DNA of 45,054 bases from MGIIa-L3 sp11892u. GTDB lineage: Archaea; Thermoplasmatota; Poseidoniia; Poseidoniales; Poseidoniaceae. Where the stretch lies: NCBI GenBank assembly GCA_965659685.1, contig CBFHXB010000018.1:1-45054 (forward strand), written 5' to 3'. Positions 33,399 to 42,408 of the stretch are shown here, in pieces (position 1 is the stretch's first letter; every line of letters starts with the position of its first letter). The notes beneath the pieces were generated by a model, which was not told where the DNA came from, did no database searches, and saw only the letters and a list, made by a program, of their open reading frames with translations. A program made the translations under genes and the position numbers.

Positions 33399-33414
33399 AG
33401 GGATTGTTATTAAT
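33386..33414. promoter_or_regulatory. Imperfect inverted repeat and TATA box at the NikR-like gene
   Basis: TAATA at 33386-33390 and TATTA at 33408-33412 are inverted arms 17 bp apart. The right arm is part of GTTATTAAT (33406-33414), a TATA-like box ending 21 bases before the ATG at 33435. Known NikR operators are GTATGA-N16-TCATAC; the spacing is similar but the arms differ. Self-regulation is a guess from position. Confidence 0.4.
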
Positions 33415-33434
33415 CAGGAGCGAGGGGGCTGACC

Positions 33435-33854
33435 ATGGCCAAGGTGCTCTCGTTCAGCGTTGACGATGATTTAGACATGGAGACCTTGGTGAAGAAAGCG
33501 GGCTACAAGAACCGGAGCCGTTTCCTTCGGGACGCGGCAACCCACTACGCCGAAGCTCTGTCCAGTGGAGATTTGGTCGACCGCCCCGGTGAAGAATCGG
33601 TGGAAGGGACCCTGGTGATGTATTACCAGCACACCGTCGGCGAAAAATTGCCTGACTTCCGTCACCAGCTCAACATCGGCCTCATCTCGTCCACGCATGC
33701 ATGCATGACGGACAGCCACACCTGCGTGGATACCCTTCACTTGTCCGGTCAAGTGGGCGCCATCCGCGACGTGGTTGAGGGGCTTCGACGGATGGAGGGT
33801 GTCGATCGCGTCGCCTTTGTCACCGCTCCTGCCCGTGACGACGGGTGTTGCTGA
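33435..33854 (+). CDS. NikR-like ribbon-helix-helix metalloregulator
   Basis: 139 residues. N-terminal ribbon-helix-helix DNA-binding segment (MAKVLSFSVDDDLDMETLVKKAG, then YKNRSRFLRDA). The second half is an ACT-like metal-sensing domain of NikR type: a strand GTLVMYYQH, the histidine-bearing DFRHQLNIGLIS, and a metal site region STHACMTDSHTCVDTLHLSG. The conserved Cys of NikR is present (SHTC), but the His-x-His pair before it is replaced by a His-x-Cys nearby, and the protein ends DDGCC. It may sense nickel, zinc or another metal. The neighbour across the promoter is a ZIP-like fragment, so metal uptake is the likely theme. Confidence 0.82.
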   Translation: MAKVLSFSVDDDLDMETLVKKAGYKNRSRFLRDAATHYAEALSSGDLVDRPGEESVEGTLVMYYQHTVGEKLPDFRHQLNIGLISSTHACMTDSHTCVDTLHLSGQVGAIRDVVEGLRRMEGVDRVAFVTAPARDDGCC

Positions 33855-33989
33855 GGTCGTCCCCGCGTTCGTGTGGAGGACGCCGGGGGCCCGACCCTTC
33901 CGCGAAGCCCCGTCTCGGGAAGGACAATGGGGATTGGCGGGGGGCTCGAACGTTGGAACGGATCATCCAAACCAAGCAGGAAGTCACAA
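33855..33989. other. Convergent intergenic region, no gene
   Basis: 135 bases between the ends of the NikR-like gene and the giant surface-protein gene. GC-rich and partly self-complementary, but I see no clear stem with a T-run. A GTTCGAGC on the minus strand looks like a tRNA T-loop, but no stems form around it. Confidence 0.4.
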
Positions 33990-36900
33990 TCAGGACCGGA
34001 ACGACGGGAAATATTGCCGGGTGTATGCCGTGGCGTCCTCTTCGCTGTATCCTTGTTCAAGCAAATCGGCATGGTAGGTTGATGCTTCTGGGTCTTCCGG
34101 CGTGACCGGTGTTGGTGACTCTGGGGGGGAATCGTCAACCGCCAAGGTCTCGAAGGTCTTCTCGTGATCGCTTCCTTCCGACTGCCTGCGTCCCACTCGG
34201 AGGGTGAGCACCAACGGGACCACGGCAAGCAACACGGCGAACAGGGCACCAAGGAGGAGCAGCATCGGTCCTCTTTCCGAAGAGCCTGTGCCGTCATCCT
34301 GAGAGGCTTGTTCGCCCTCTCTGTCGTCGTTTTCCTCAGGGGGTGTAAACGTGAATTCGCCCGATTGGAGGGATGTCGATGGGCCGCCTTCATGGGCTGC
34401 ACTGAGGTGCCACGAGACCCCCCATTCCTCCGTTGAACGGTGATCATCGTTGTGTTTGACGAACGCTGGATTGGCCTCCCAAAGGGTGCGTTGCGCGCCA
34501 GGTGCAAGCGTGAGGGTCCAGCCGTCTTCCGTTCCGTCCACCAAGGTGGTCCAGGTCAGGACCACGGGGCGAAGGCCATTGTTGCTGATCTGGCACACCA
34601 GCAAATCGGTCGCATTCCCATCCGGTGCATCGGTCAAACACGTTCCTTCAAGCCCGAGCTGTTGCAGTTCTGTGAGGTTCAGCACGCTTGTGTTCGTGAG
34701 GCATTCGTCGACCGCGTAGTGGCAAAGTTCGACCGAGAGGGTGGCGTGCTGCGCTCCGGTGGCGAGGAGATTGTTGGCCACCAAGAGGAGGTCGAGGGTC
34801 TGGCTTCCTTCACCTTCTGGGACGGATGTTGTGAGCACTTCCGTGCCGTCGAGTTGTACCGTAAGTTGGGCCGTGCTTTCGTCGGTTCGGAAGTCCCACG
34901 CCACCTCAACGGCCGTCGAATTGATCCGTGTGGCATGGAGGGTTCCGTCGACGCCAATGCGCTCTTCGACGGAGACGTTGACCTCGATTGGAGTGGCCAC
35001 GTTCCCGCCTTCGTCGCGCACGTCGAGGCGAACGCGGTGCAGGCCTTCAACGAGTTTCGAGGCGGAGACGGTGTGGTTGAGGGTGGTCTGGATGCTCGCT
35101 GTGGTTCCCTTCACGTCGATTTCATCGCCGGTTGGCCCGAAAACGGTCAGTGACGCAATGGCGCGCTCTTCGGGGCTCATGACCCACGAGGACGAGAGCA
35201 CCAACGGTTCACCCAGAACGTGGGTTGTTGGGGCGGCGAGGTTCAAGTTGCTGGGCGCTGTTCTGTCCACCAACTCAATCGTCGCATCAGGGCCTGTGAC
35301 CAAGCCGTCGTCGTCTGAGTCGGCAACGCCTGTGGTCTCCGAAAGACGGGCTTCAGCGGTCCAAGAACCAAGGCTTTCTCGGCCGGGGCTCCACGTTGCA
35401 AGGTACACGCCCTCGCCCGCGTCCCATGCAGCAGCACGGGTCGTGGTGATGCCGTTATGGGTCAGATCCACCCCGGCCGAAAGGTCGCTTCGATGTCCTG
35501 CATCCGTGACACGGAAGGTGAACTGTGGCGCGTCTCCTTCCCACACCCCTGCAAGGCTCGACCCCTCCAGCAAGGCCGTGCTTTCGTCGGCCTCAATGGC
35601 CAATGTGGCGACCTCAGGCATGCTCGGAAGGACGGTGAAGGCGTATTCGGAGGGGGAGGTGGCCGAGTTTCCGCGTTCGTCGGTCATGCGTACACTGACG
35701 TCGATGGTGCCGGGGCCTGAGAGGTGGTCGGCCGTGTCAAAAGGAACGACCCAGCCACCGAGACCGGCGTTCCACGAGGTGGAGAGGTGATTGGAATCGC
35801 CGACAACACCAACGGTGGCTGAAAGCCAGAGGTCAACGGTTGCCGTGCTTTCATCGATGAGGTCCTCCACCACGACAACGGTGCGCTCACCGAAGCGGAC
35901 AGGGGGTTGTTCGACGCCTTGGTAGCGGTGGCTGACCCGGTCAAGCCGAGGGGCTTCGTCGTCCAACCATGACAACGAGAGGTCTGAGAGGGTGATCAAC
36001 ACGCCGTCGTCGGTGTTGGCTCCTGTGCTGTACATCACGTCATGATCGCTCAGTGCGGCGCACGTGGTGCTCAGGTAGACGCTTCCACACGTCTGGACGA
36101 TGCTCGCGTTGGTCGGTGCTGCGAGGTCCAGGGTGGTGTGCATGGACCATGGCATGGCGGTGTGATCCACGGAAAGCGCAAGGTCGGTCAACGCCGTGGT
36201 CGAAGCAAGATCGAGGGTCACGTCACGCCAAACGCGTCCATCGGACGCGGTGCGCATCGAAGCCGTGGACAACATGCTCGCAAGTTCGGTTGGAGACAAC
36301 ACAACATCGTGGCCGGGGTGGACGTCCGTGTCCACGTCCATCAGCACCCCGACCGTGCTGTGCTCGAGCATGAGGGCTGCGTCGGTGAGCGACCAGCCAA
36401 TCCACAGGTGTGCGTTCCCTGTGGGTGTGGCGTCGTCGGGGAGGCTGAACACGATCTCCGCGTTGGCAACGTCCAGCGAAGCCGATGTGGTGGCGAGGGA
36501 AACGTCGCTGGGCGAGGGGAGCGTTTGAGCGTCCAACGACAGTGCGAGCCCGTCCAGTGCGGTCCATCGCTCCCAATCGAAGCTCACGTCGGACACCACC
36601 GGCGAAGCGGTCGCATTGCGCGTCATGGCATAGGAAAGTTGGACGAACGTGGCGCGCCCCAACGAGGTGTTCTGCGCCGATACAACGGCCCATGGCGACC
36701 AGTCGGGCGCGGCCGTTCCAACCGGCGACATGGAAGTGCGAACGAAGACTTCGAGCGTTGTGTTGCTCGGAACGCTCGCAGTGTGGTTCATCCAAAGAGG
36801 GCCGCGTACGGAAGGGAAAGCGATGGCGTCCGCGACGAAGACCCCGTTCATCGCAGCGTACGAACCGGTGGCATAGCCAGACCATGTTCCGGTGGAGATC

Positions 36901-38105
36901 GTCCCTGCCGAGCCTGCGCTGCCGTCCACGCCGTCCACGCCGGTGCCGTACTTCAGGCCCTTGAGGCCGCCACCTCCAGCAGACGCGCTGATCGCTCCGA
37001 GTGAGGTGCTGCCGCCCGACGTGGTGAGGATGGACACGTGGCCGCCGCCTCCACCGCCGCCGCCGTCGCCGCCGTCGTACATGCCGAAGCCGACGCCGTT
37101 TTGCTGACCGTCTTCTCCATCGCCTCCCGTGCCGCCGTTGGCGGAAATGACACCGGTGGATCCCACGTTGAGGGTGTTGACCTGAACGTCAATGCTGCCG
37201 CCAGCACCGCCACCACCGCCCGAGCCGCCGGCTCCCGTACCTCCGTTTGGTGAGACGCCCGGGTCTCCGCCTGCGCCTTCGGCAAGCAAGGAGCCGTTGA
37301 CGATCAAGGCGCCGGCCCTGACGGTCAAGAGTCCTCCTCCGTGGCCGCCGTACGCGTCGCCGTAGTTGCTGTTGCCAGAAACGTCGCCTCCGGGACTGCC
37401 CATTTCCGTGCCGTTCCCGTACGTCGAGCCACCGCTTCCGCCGCTGGTCCCGCCACCGGAACCACCGGCACCGCCATGGCCACCGCCACCGGCACCATCG
37501 CTGCGTCCGTTGGCAGGTGTGGTGGTGGATGTCCCCGTCCCGGTTCCGCTGCTTGCGGCGCCGTTCACCGAAATGGAGGTGCCCGCCTCGAGGATGATCT
37601 CGCGAGCAACGATGGTCAGGTTGGTCCCCGTCACGCTCCCGCACACGGCTCCATTGCACACCAAATGAAGCGTGTCAAAGGTGTTCAGACCGGTCCACTG
37701 CACGGCCGTGGAAACCTGTTGGCTGGTGTTTCCCGATTGTGGAGGGCCACCAAGCGTGGTCGTGAGGGCGAGGCCATTGCTTCCAATGCTCATGTTCGTT
37801 GGCGTTCCCGTCAGGGTGCCGGCCGAAAACCCGTAGACGGATTGCCCGGAAACCTGCACGGGTTCGAGGGTGAGGTTGACCTCGCCCGTTGCGAGGCCTG
37901 CACCCGGCATGGCATCGAAGGTGACGGAGCCACTGCAACCGGAACAGAGTGAATTCGAGTGTTCGGTGCCTCCGTCTGAGAAGGTCGTCTCGGTTGAGTT
38001 CCACGCCGCAGATGGGTGGGCTGGTCCGTCCTCAAGGGCGGCCGGAACCATGGGCATCGTCAGGGCCGTGAGCATGAGCAAGGCGAACAGAAGGGCGTTG
38101 CGCAT
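33990..38105 (-). CDS. Giant glycine-rich, membrane-anchored surface protein (putative adhesin)
   Basis: 1371 residues. Signal peptide (MRNALLFALLMLTALTMPMV), an N-terminal beta domain with Cys pairs (LCSGCSGS), then a glycine-rich region at about 186-405. There, blocks of GGxGG alternate with strands such as GSIDVQVNTLNVGSTGVISA and GHVSILTTSGG, a pattern that suggests a beta-helix or beta-roll. A long series of Thr/Ser-rich Ig- and cadherin-like domains follows, then a Glu/Gln/Ser spacer and a transmembrane helix (about 1279-1302). A cytoplasmic tail of about 69 residues ends in LLEQGYSEEDATAYTRQYF. It probably projects far from the cell as an adhesin or S-layer partner. The gene starts 38 bases after uvrA on the same strand. 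Confidence 0.8.
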   Translation of the reverse strand: MRNALLFALLMLTALTMPMVPAALEDGPAHPSAAWNSTETTFSDGGTEHSNSLCSGCSGSVTFDAMPGAGLATGEVNLTLEPVQVSGQSVYGFSAGTLTGTPTNMSIGSNGLALTTTLGGPPQSGNTSQQVSTAVQWTGLNTFDTLHLVCNGAVCGSVTGTNLTIVAREIILEAGTSISVNGAASSGTGTGTSTTTPANGRSDGAGGGGHGGAGGSGGGTSGGSGGSTYGNGTEMGSPGGDVSGNSNYGDAYGGHGGGLLTVRAGALIVNGSLLAEGAGGDPGVSPNGGTGAGGSGGGGGAGGSIDVQVNTLNVGSTGVISANGGTGGDGEDGQQNGVGFGMYDGGDGGGGGGGGHVSILTTSGGSTSLGAISASAGGGGLKGLKYGTGVDGVDGSAGSAGTISTGTWSGYATGSYAAMNGVFVADAIAFPSVRGPLWMNHTASVPSNTTLEVFVRTSMSPVGTAAPDWSPWAVVSAQNTSLGRATFVQLSYAMTRNATASPVVSDVSFDWERWTALDGLALSLDAQTLPSPSDVSLATTSASLDVANAEIVFSLPDDATPTGNAHLWIGWSLTDAALMLEHSTVGVLMDVDTDVHPGHDVVLSPTELASMLSTASMRTASDGRVWRDVTLDLASTTALTDLALSVDHTAMPWSMHTTLDLAAPTNASIVQTCGSVYLSTTCAALSDHDVMYSTGANTDDGVLITLSDLSLSWLDDEAPRLDRVSHRYQGVEQPPVRFGERTVVVVEDLIDESTATVDLWLSATVGVVGDSNHLSTSWNAGLGGWVVPFDTADHLSGPGTIDVSVRMTDERGNSATSPSEYAFTVLPSMPEVATLAIEADESTALLEGSSLAGVWEGDAPQFTFRVTDAGHRSDLSAGVDLTHNGITTTRAAAWDAGEGVYLATWSPGRESLGSWTAEARLSETTGVADSDDDGLVTGPDATIELVDRTAPSNLNLAAPTTHVLGEPLVLSSSWVMSPEERAIASLTVFGPTGDEIDVKGTTASIQTTLNHTVSASKLVEGLHRVRLDVRDEGGNVATPIEVNVSVEERIGVDGTLHATRINSTAVEVAWDFRTDESTAQLTVQLDGTEVLTTSVPEGEGSQTLDLLLVANNLLATGAQHATLSVELCHYAVDECLTNTSVLNLTELQQLGLEGTCLTDAPDGNATDLLVCQISNNGLRPVVLTWTTLVDGTEDGWTLTLAPGAQRTLWEANPAFVKHNDDHRSTEEWGVSWHLSAAHEGGPSTSLQSGEFTFTPPEENDDREGEQASQDDGTGSSERGPMLLLLGALFAVLLAVVPLVLTLRVGRRQSEGSDHEKTFETLAVDDSPPESPTPVTPEDPEASTYHADLLEQGYSEEDATAYTRQYFPSFRS

Positions 38106-38143
38106 GGCGCCCGGTAGCCGTCATCACGTTTGATTGACGTGGT

Positions 38144-41101
38144 TCAATGGCTTGACCGGGTGGACAACATCTCTGCGAGGAAGCGACCCGTGTGGCTCGC
38201 TGGATTGGCCGCGACCTCTTCGGGGGTGCCGGTGGCCACCACGGTGCCGCCACGGCCACCGCCTTCCGGACCCAAATCGATGACGTGGTCGGCGCATTTT
38301 ACGACGTCGAGGTGGTGTTCGATCACCACGACCGTGTGCCCTTTTCCACGGAGTTCAAGCAACACGTCCACCAATTTCTGGACGTCGCTGAAGGAAAGAC
38401 CGGTGGTCGGCTCGTCCAGGATGTAGACGGTGTGCCGGTTGGGCGGACGGCGCAATTCACTGGCCAACTTCACCCGCTGCGCTTCGCCCCCCGACAAGGT
38501 GGTGGCGGGCTGGCCGAGCCGAATGTAGTCCAAACCGACGGCCGAGAGCGTGGCAAGGGTTCGGTGGATTTTGCGGTGGTTTGCAAAGAAATCCACCGCT
38601 TCACCGACCGGCATCTGGAGCACGTCGTGGATGGTCTTCCCTTTCCACGTGACTTCCAAGCATTCTCGGGTGTAGCGCTTGCCCTCGCAATTGTCGCAGG
38701 TGATCCACACGTCAGGAAGGAAATTCATTTCCAATTTGATGGAGCCGCCGCCCTTGCACGCTTCACAGCGTCCGCCTTTGACGTTGAATGAGAAGGTGCC
38801 TGGCGTGTATCCGCGTTCTTTCGCAAGGGTGGTTTTGGCGAAGAGGCCACGGATTTCATCGAAGACTTTCGTGTAGGTTGCGGGGTTTGAACGAGGGGTT
38901 CGTCCGATGGGGGATTGGTCGATGATGATCGCTTTGTCGACCTGATCCAATCCGTCGATGGTCTTGTGCTTCCCCGGTGTTGCATCCGCGTTGTGCAGGT
39001 GCCGTTGGAGGGCTGGAGCAAGGATGCCGGACACGAGGGAGGATTTGCCTGAGCCGGACACGCCGGTGACGGCGGTCAACAACCCGAGCGGAACGTCCAC
39101 GTCGATGCCTTGGAGGTTGTTGTGTGTGGCGCCTTTTACGCGCAAACGTCGCCCCCGCTTGGCCTTCATGCGTTGTTCTGGCACGGCGATGCTGCGGCGG
39201 CCGGCGAGGTAATCGCCGGTGATCGAGCCTTTCGTGGCCATCACTTCTTCCGGCGGCCCGTTGGCCACGATGGCTCCGCCTTCCAGGCCGGCGCCGGGAC
39301 CAAGGTCGCACAACCAATCGGCTTGGCGCAGCGTGTCTTCGTCGTGTTCGACCACCACGAGGGTGTTCCCAAGGTCGGACAATTCACGGAGGGTCTCCAA
39401 CAAGCGTGCGTTGTCGCGCTGGTGCAAACCGATGGACGGTTCATCCAGAACGTACATCACGCCCGTCAAACGCGAGCCGATTTGGGTGGCAAGGCGGATG
39501 CGTTGGCTCTCTCCGCCAGAGAGGGTGTTCGCGCGACGGTCGAGCGTCAAGTAATCGAGGCCGACGCTGTCGAGGAAACTCAGGCGCGATTCGATTTCCT
39601 TGAGGATCTCGCGTCCGATGAACAGGCTGCGCTCGTCGAGGGATTCGGCGCTGTCCGCCCAGGCTTCGGGAGGGCCAACTTCAGCATCGGGCCACCATGC
39701 ACGGACCAACGCCAACGCTTCGTGCACCGCAGCCATCGAAATTTCTGGCAAGCGGAGTCCGCCGACCGTCACGCTTCGTGCGGCGCGGTTGAGTTTCTCC
39801 CCGGCACACGCAGGACACGGCAGGTCCGTCATGCAGGAAATCAGCCGGGCTCGGGTGCGTTCGGAGGTGGTTTCTGTGTAGGTTTTCTCCAAACGGGCAA
39901 TGATCCCCTCCCACGGCCTGTTCATTTGGTACACAGAACCGTTGTCGGATTCAAAGTGGAAATGGATGACCGTGGATCCTGAGCCGTGCATCAAGATGTC
40001 ACGGTGGTCCTCCTCGAGGAGGTCGAAGGGGGTTCGAATTGGAATGCCGTAATGGTCCGCGACCTGAATCATCAGTCGCTTGTACCACGCCGGTGACATG
40101 GACTGGCGCCAAGGGAGCACGGCGCCTTGTTCGATGGTGAGGGTGCCGTCGACGACCAGGTCTTCGCTGAAGCGTCGTTGCACCCCAATGCCTTGGCAAT
40201 CCGGGCAAGCTCCGAGCGGGGAGTTGAAGGAAAACACGCGAGGTGAAAGTTCGGGCATGAACGCGCCGTGATCTGGACATGCGAAATCCTCGGACCAAGC
40301 GATGGTCTGACCGGATTCCGTCGATCGCGCTCGGCTACCTTCGCTCAACTCAGCATCGTCTTCAGGAGCCTCCAAACTTTCGACATGGACGCTGCCTGAA
40401 CCCAGGCGAAGCGCTTGCTCGATGGCTTCTGTGAGGCGTTGACGGCGGTCCCTCGTGCAACGGAAGCGGTCGATGCGGGCATCGACGTCGTGCCGGTAGG
40501 CCTTGTCGAGGGTGGGTGGCCCCTCAAAATCAGCATCGTGACCGTTGACGCGCCCGGCCAGCAACCCCTGCTCAACCAGTTGGCGGAACAGGTCCGCATG
40601 CGTTCCCTTGCGTGCCCGGACAATGGGGCTCCAGATGGCCACAGCGTGCCCTTCGAGCTGCCAAAGCACGTCATCGACGATCTCCTGAACCGTCCGTCGT
40701 GCGACCTCACGGCCGCATTCGGGACAGTGGGGCTTGCCCACACGGGCCCAGAGCAAACGGAGGTAGTCCTGGATCTCCGTCACCGTGGCCACCGTGGACC
40801 GGGGGTTGTGCGAACCTTGCTTTTGGTCGATGGAAATGGCCGGAGACAATCCTTCGATGCCGTCACAATCGGCTTTTTTCATCTGTCCGATGAACTGTCG
40901 TGCATAGGAGGAAAGCGATTCCACATAGCGTCGTTGGCCTTCGGCGTACAGCGTGTCAAAGGCAAGCGAAGACTTGCCGGAACCGGAGACCCCGCTGACC
41001 ACGACGAAGCACCCTCGAGGCAGACGGACGTCGATGTCCTGCAGGTTGTGGGTCCGCGCTCCGCGGACCTCAATCCATCCTGCATCGCCAAGGTTCGACA
41101 T
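38144..41101 (-). CDS. uvrA: Excinuclease ABC subunit A
   Basis: 985 residues, slightly longer than the usual 940. UvrA finds bulky lesions and loads UvrB in nucleotide excision repair. Both ATPase modules are complete: first Walker A GVSGSGKSSLAFDTLYAEGQ and signature LSGGESQRIRLA, second Walker A GVSGSGKSSLVSGIL and signature LSGGEAQRVKLA. Zinc motifs CPDHG...CPDCQG and CEACKGGG...CDNCEGKRY are present. The bacterial-type Uvr system occurs in some archaea by transfer. uvrB and uvrC are not in the window. Confidence 0.95.
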   Translation of the reverse strand: MSNLGDAGWIEVRGARTHNLQDIDVRLPRGCFVVVSGVSGSGKSSLAFDTLYAEGQRRYVESLSSYARQFIGQMKKADCDGIEGLSPAISIDQKQGSHNPRSTVATVTEIQDYLRLLWARVGKPHCPECGREVARRTVQEIVDDVLWQLEGHAVAIWSPIVRARKGTHADLFRQLVEQGLLAGRVNGHDADFEGPPTLDKAYRHDVDARIDRFRCTRDRRQRLTEAIEQALRLGSGSVHVESLEAPEDDAELSEGSRARSTESGQTIAWSEDFACPDHGAFMPELSPRVFSFNSPLGACPDCQGIGVQRRFSEDLVVDGTLTIEQGAVLPWRQSMSPAWYKRLMIQVADHYGIPIRTPFDLLEEDHRDILMHGSGSTVIHFHFESDNGSVYQMNRPWEGIIARLEKTYTETTSERTRARLISCMTDLPCPACAGEKLNRAARSVTVGGLRLPEISMAAVHEALALVRAWWPDAEVGPPEAWADSAESLDERSLFIGREILKEIESRLSFLDSVGLDYLTLDRRANTLSGGESQRIRLATQIGSRLTGVMYVLDEPSIGLHQRDNARLLETLRELSDLGNTLVVVEHDEDTLRQADWLCDLGPGAGLEGGAIVANGPPEEVMATKGSITGDYLAGRRSIAVPEQRMKAKRGRRLRVKGATHNNLQGIDVDVPLGLLTAVTGVSGSGKSSLVSGILAPALQRHLHNADATPGKHKTIDGLDQVDKAIIIDQSPIGRTPRSNPATYTKVFDEIRGLFAKTTLAKERGYTPGTFSFNVKGGRCEACKGGGSIKLEMNFLPDVWITCDNCEGKRYTRECLEVTWKGKTIHDVLQMPVGEAVDFFANHRKIHRTLATLSAVGLDYIRLGQPATTLSGGEAQRVKLASELRRPPNRHTVYILDEPTTGLSFSDVQKLVDVLLELRGKGHTVVVIEHHLDVVKCADHVIDLGPEGGGRGGTVVATGTPEEVAANPASHTGRFLAEMLSTRSSH

Positions 41102-41151
41102 GGGCCTCAGCGGAAGTTTCGGTCAACGGTTCTTGAATCCCTGCCTATGGC

Positions 41152-42030
41152 TCAGGTCAAGAAAGGGACCGGGGCTTCGAACCGCACCGGTTCTTCGGAC
41201 TCAGGGTGCAAAAATTCCAGCGCGAAGGCATGCAAGGCCACCCGTCCGAGCGGGTCGGCCGTGGCGCCATGGAGGGCGTCGCCGACGATCGGGCAGCCAA
41301 GTTTCCGCATGGCCATACGGATTTGATGCCGGCGCCCGGTTTCGATGAGAAGTTCAACGTCGGCCACCAAACCGTCCTCGTCGAGGACCCGGTAATGTGT
41401 GATGGCCTCTCGTGCGCCGCGGAACCCTGACTTGACCTCCCGTACGTTCAGGTGACTGTCTTCGACGAGGTGGGCGACGACCGTTCCATGCGGGTCTTCG
41501 GGACATCCTTCGGTCAACGCGCGGTAGATGCGGTGAACGTCACGATCGGCGAATTGCCGTTGCAGCTCTTCCTTGTGGCGGACGTGTCGTGCAAACACCA
41601 TCACGCCCGAGGTCTCTCGGTCCAAACGATGGACAACGTGGACCCAAGCACGTTCGCCGTGGTGGGCTCGCACGTGCGCCACGCATCGGCCGTGAAGGGT
41701 GTCGTCTTCGAGTTTGTTCGTGGCCACCGACAACAGGCCTGCCGGCTTGTCAACCACCAAAATGGCGTCGTCCTCAAACAACACGTCCAACTTCGGGCCC
41801 TTTGGGCGCTTGATCGGTGCTGGGTGCTGTTCAGAGGCGGTGGTCCGGGCCACCACCTCCACCGTCTGGCCGGCCGAGAGTTCGGTTTTCGCCGCGTGGA
41901 CTGAGGTGCCGTCCACATGCACGCGCCCTTGAGTCAGCATGCGCCGGAGGGTGCCGGTGGAACTGTCGGGATGGATGCGCCGAAGGGCGTCCATGAGGGT
42001 CTCACCGTCCTTGCCCTCCGTTCCCGGCAT
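41152..42030 (-). CDS. RluA-family pseudouridine synthase
   Basis: 292 residues. An N-terminal S4-like RNA-binding segment (LRRMLTQGRVHVDGTSV) precedes the catalytic domain with VVDKPAGLLSV, the active-site Asp in VHRLDRETSGVMVFA, RIYRALTEG, GRRHQIRMAM and PIVGDALHG. Members modify uridines of rRNA or tRNA (RluA, RluC, RluD, TruC types). The exact target cannot be assigned. This family is typical of bacteria and eukaryotes and patchy in archaea. It lies 50 bases upstream of uvrA on the same strand. Confidence 0.88.
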   Translation of the reverse strand: MPGTEGKDGETLMDALRRIHPDSSTGTLRRMLTQGRVHVDGTSVHAAKTELSAGQTVEVVARTTASEQHPAPIKRPKGPKLDVLFEDDAILVVDKPAGLLSVATNKLEDDTLHGRCVAHVRAHHGERAWVHVVHRLDRETSGVMVFARHVRHKEELQRQFADRDVHRIYRALTEGCPEDPHGTVVAHLVEDSHLNVREVKSGFRGAREAITHYRVLDEDGLVADVELLIETGRRHQIRMAMRKLGCPIVGDALHGATADPLGRVALHAFALEFLHPESEEPVRFEAPVPFLT

Positions 42031-42308
42031 GCTTCGGCATCGAGGCTTGAGGGATGAGGCATCCGGTGGGATTCGGTGTGCCCCATTTCACTTAACGTTG
42101 AAATATTCTGGCCGGTGATTGCTTTCGTCCGCCTGGACAGGAGATGAAACATGGCCGTCGAATCCGCAGAACACCACCACATTACGGTGGGCTCGGGTCA
42201 CGGCCAGTGCCATCGTCGTCGTTTCGATTGATGTCGATGCGTCGCCCTTGTCGGGCGACACCCACAGAAGGCCGAGCACAGCGTTGGATGCCTTGGCCTT
42301 CGTTTCAG
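42031..42308. other. Intergenic region between RluA gene and tRNA
   Basis: About 280 bases. An AT-rich patch around 42090-42112 (CTTAACGTTGAAATATTC) is the likely promoter zone for the RluA gene. A 26-codon frame at 42151-42231 (MAVESAEHHHITVGSGHGQC then HRRRFD) has AGGAG eight bases upstream and a His/Cys-rich product, but nothing else supports it. A minus-strand open frame crosses the tRNA and is probably spurious. Confidence 0.4.
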
Positions 42309-42383
42309 GGGGGCATGGTGTAATGGAGAGCACAACAGGCTGCGAAGCTGTAGATCCGGGTTCGATTCCCGGTGCCCCTTCCA
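42309..42383 (+). tRNA. tRNA-Arg (anticodon GCG), CCA encoded
   Basis: Acceptor GGGGGCA (42309-42315) pairs with TGCCCCT (42373-42379), with a G-U first pair; discriminator T at 42380, then CCA at 42381-42383. The D arm is GTGT/GCAC with loop AATGGAGA; A20, an arginine identity base, is present. The anticodon arm is ACAGG/GCTGT around CTGCGAA, anticodon GCG at 42342-42344, with a G-G mismatch at the loop-closing position. The variable loop is AGAT; the T arm CCGGG/CCCGG around TTCGATT is perfect. It decodes CGC/CGU if functional. Confidence 0.78.
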
Positions 42384-42408
42384 CTCACACACAGATGGAG
42401 TTGGTACA

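Noticed and set aside
33940..33970. GTTCGAGC on the minus strand as part of a tRNA
   Set aside because: The flanking bases do not form a T stem, and no acceptor or anticodon arm is present.
37010..37560. Repetitive GCC/CCG-rich DNA considered as a repeat array or CRISPR
   Set aside because: The irregular repetition is explained by codons for the glycine-rich protein on the minus strand; there are no constant repeats with unique spacers.
42088..42384. Minus-strand open frame with a helicase-like phrase (MALAVTRAHRNVVVFCG)
   Set aside because: It crosses the tRNA antisense, has no other helicase motif and is too short to judge; similarity to ALTRA-type helicase ends is probably chance.
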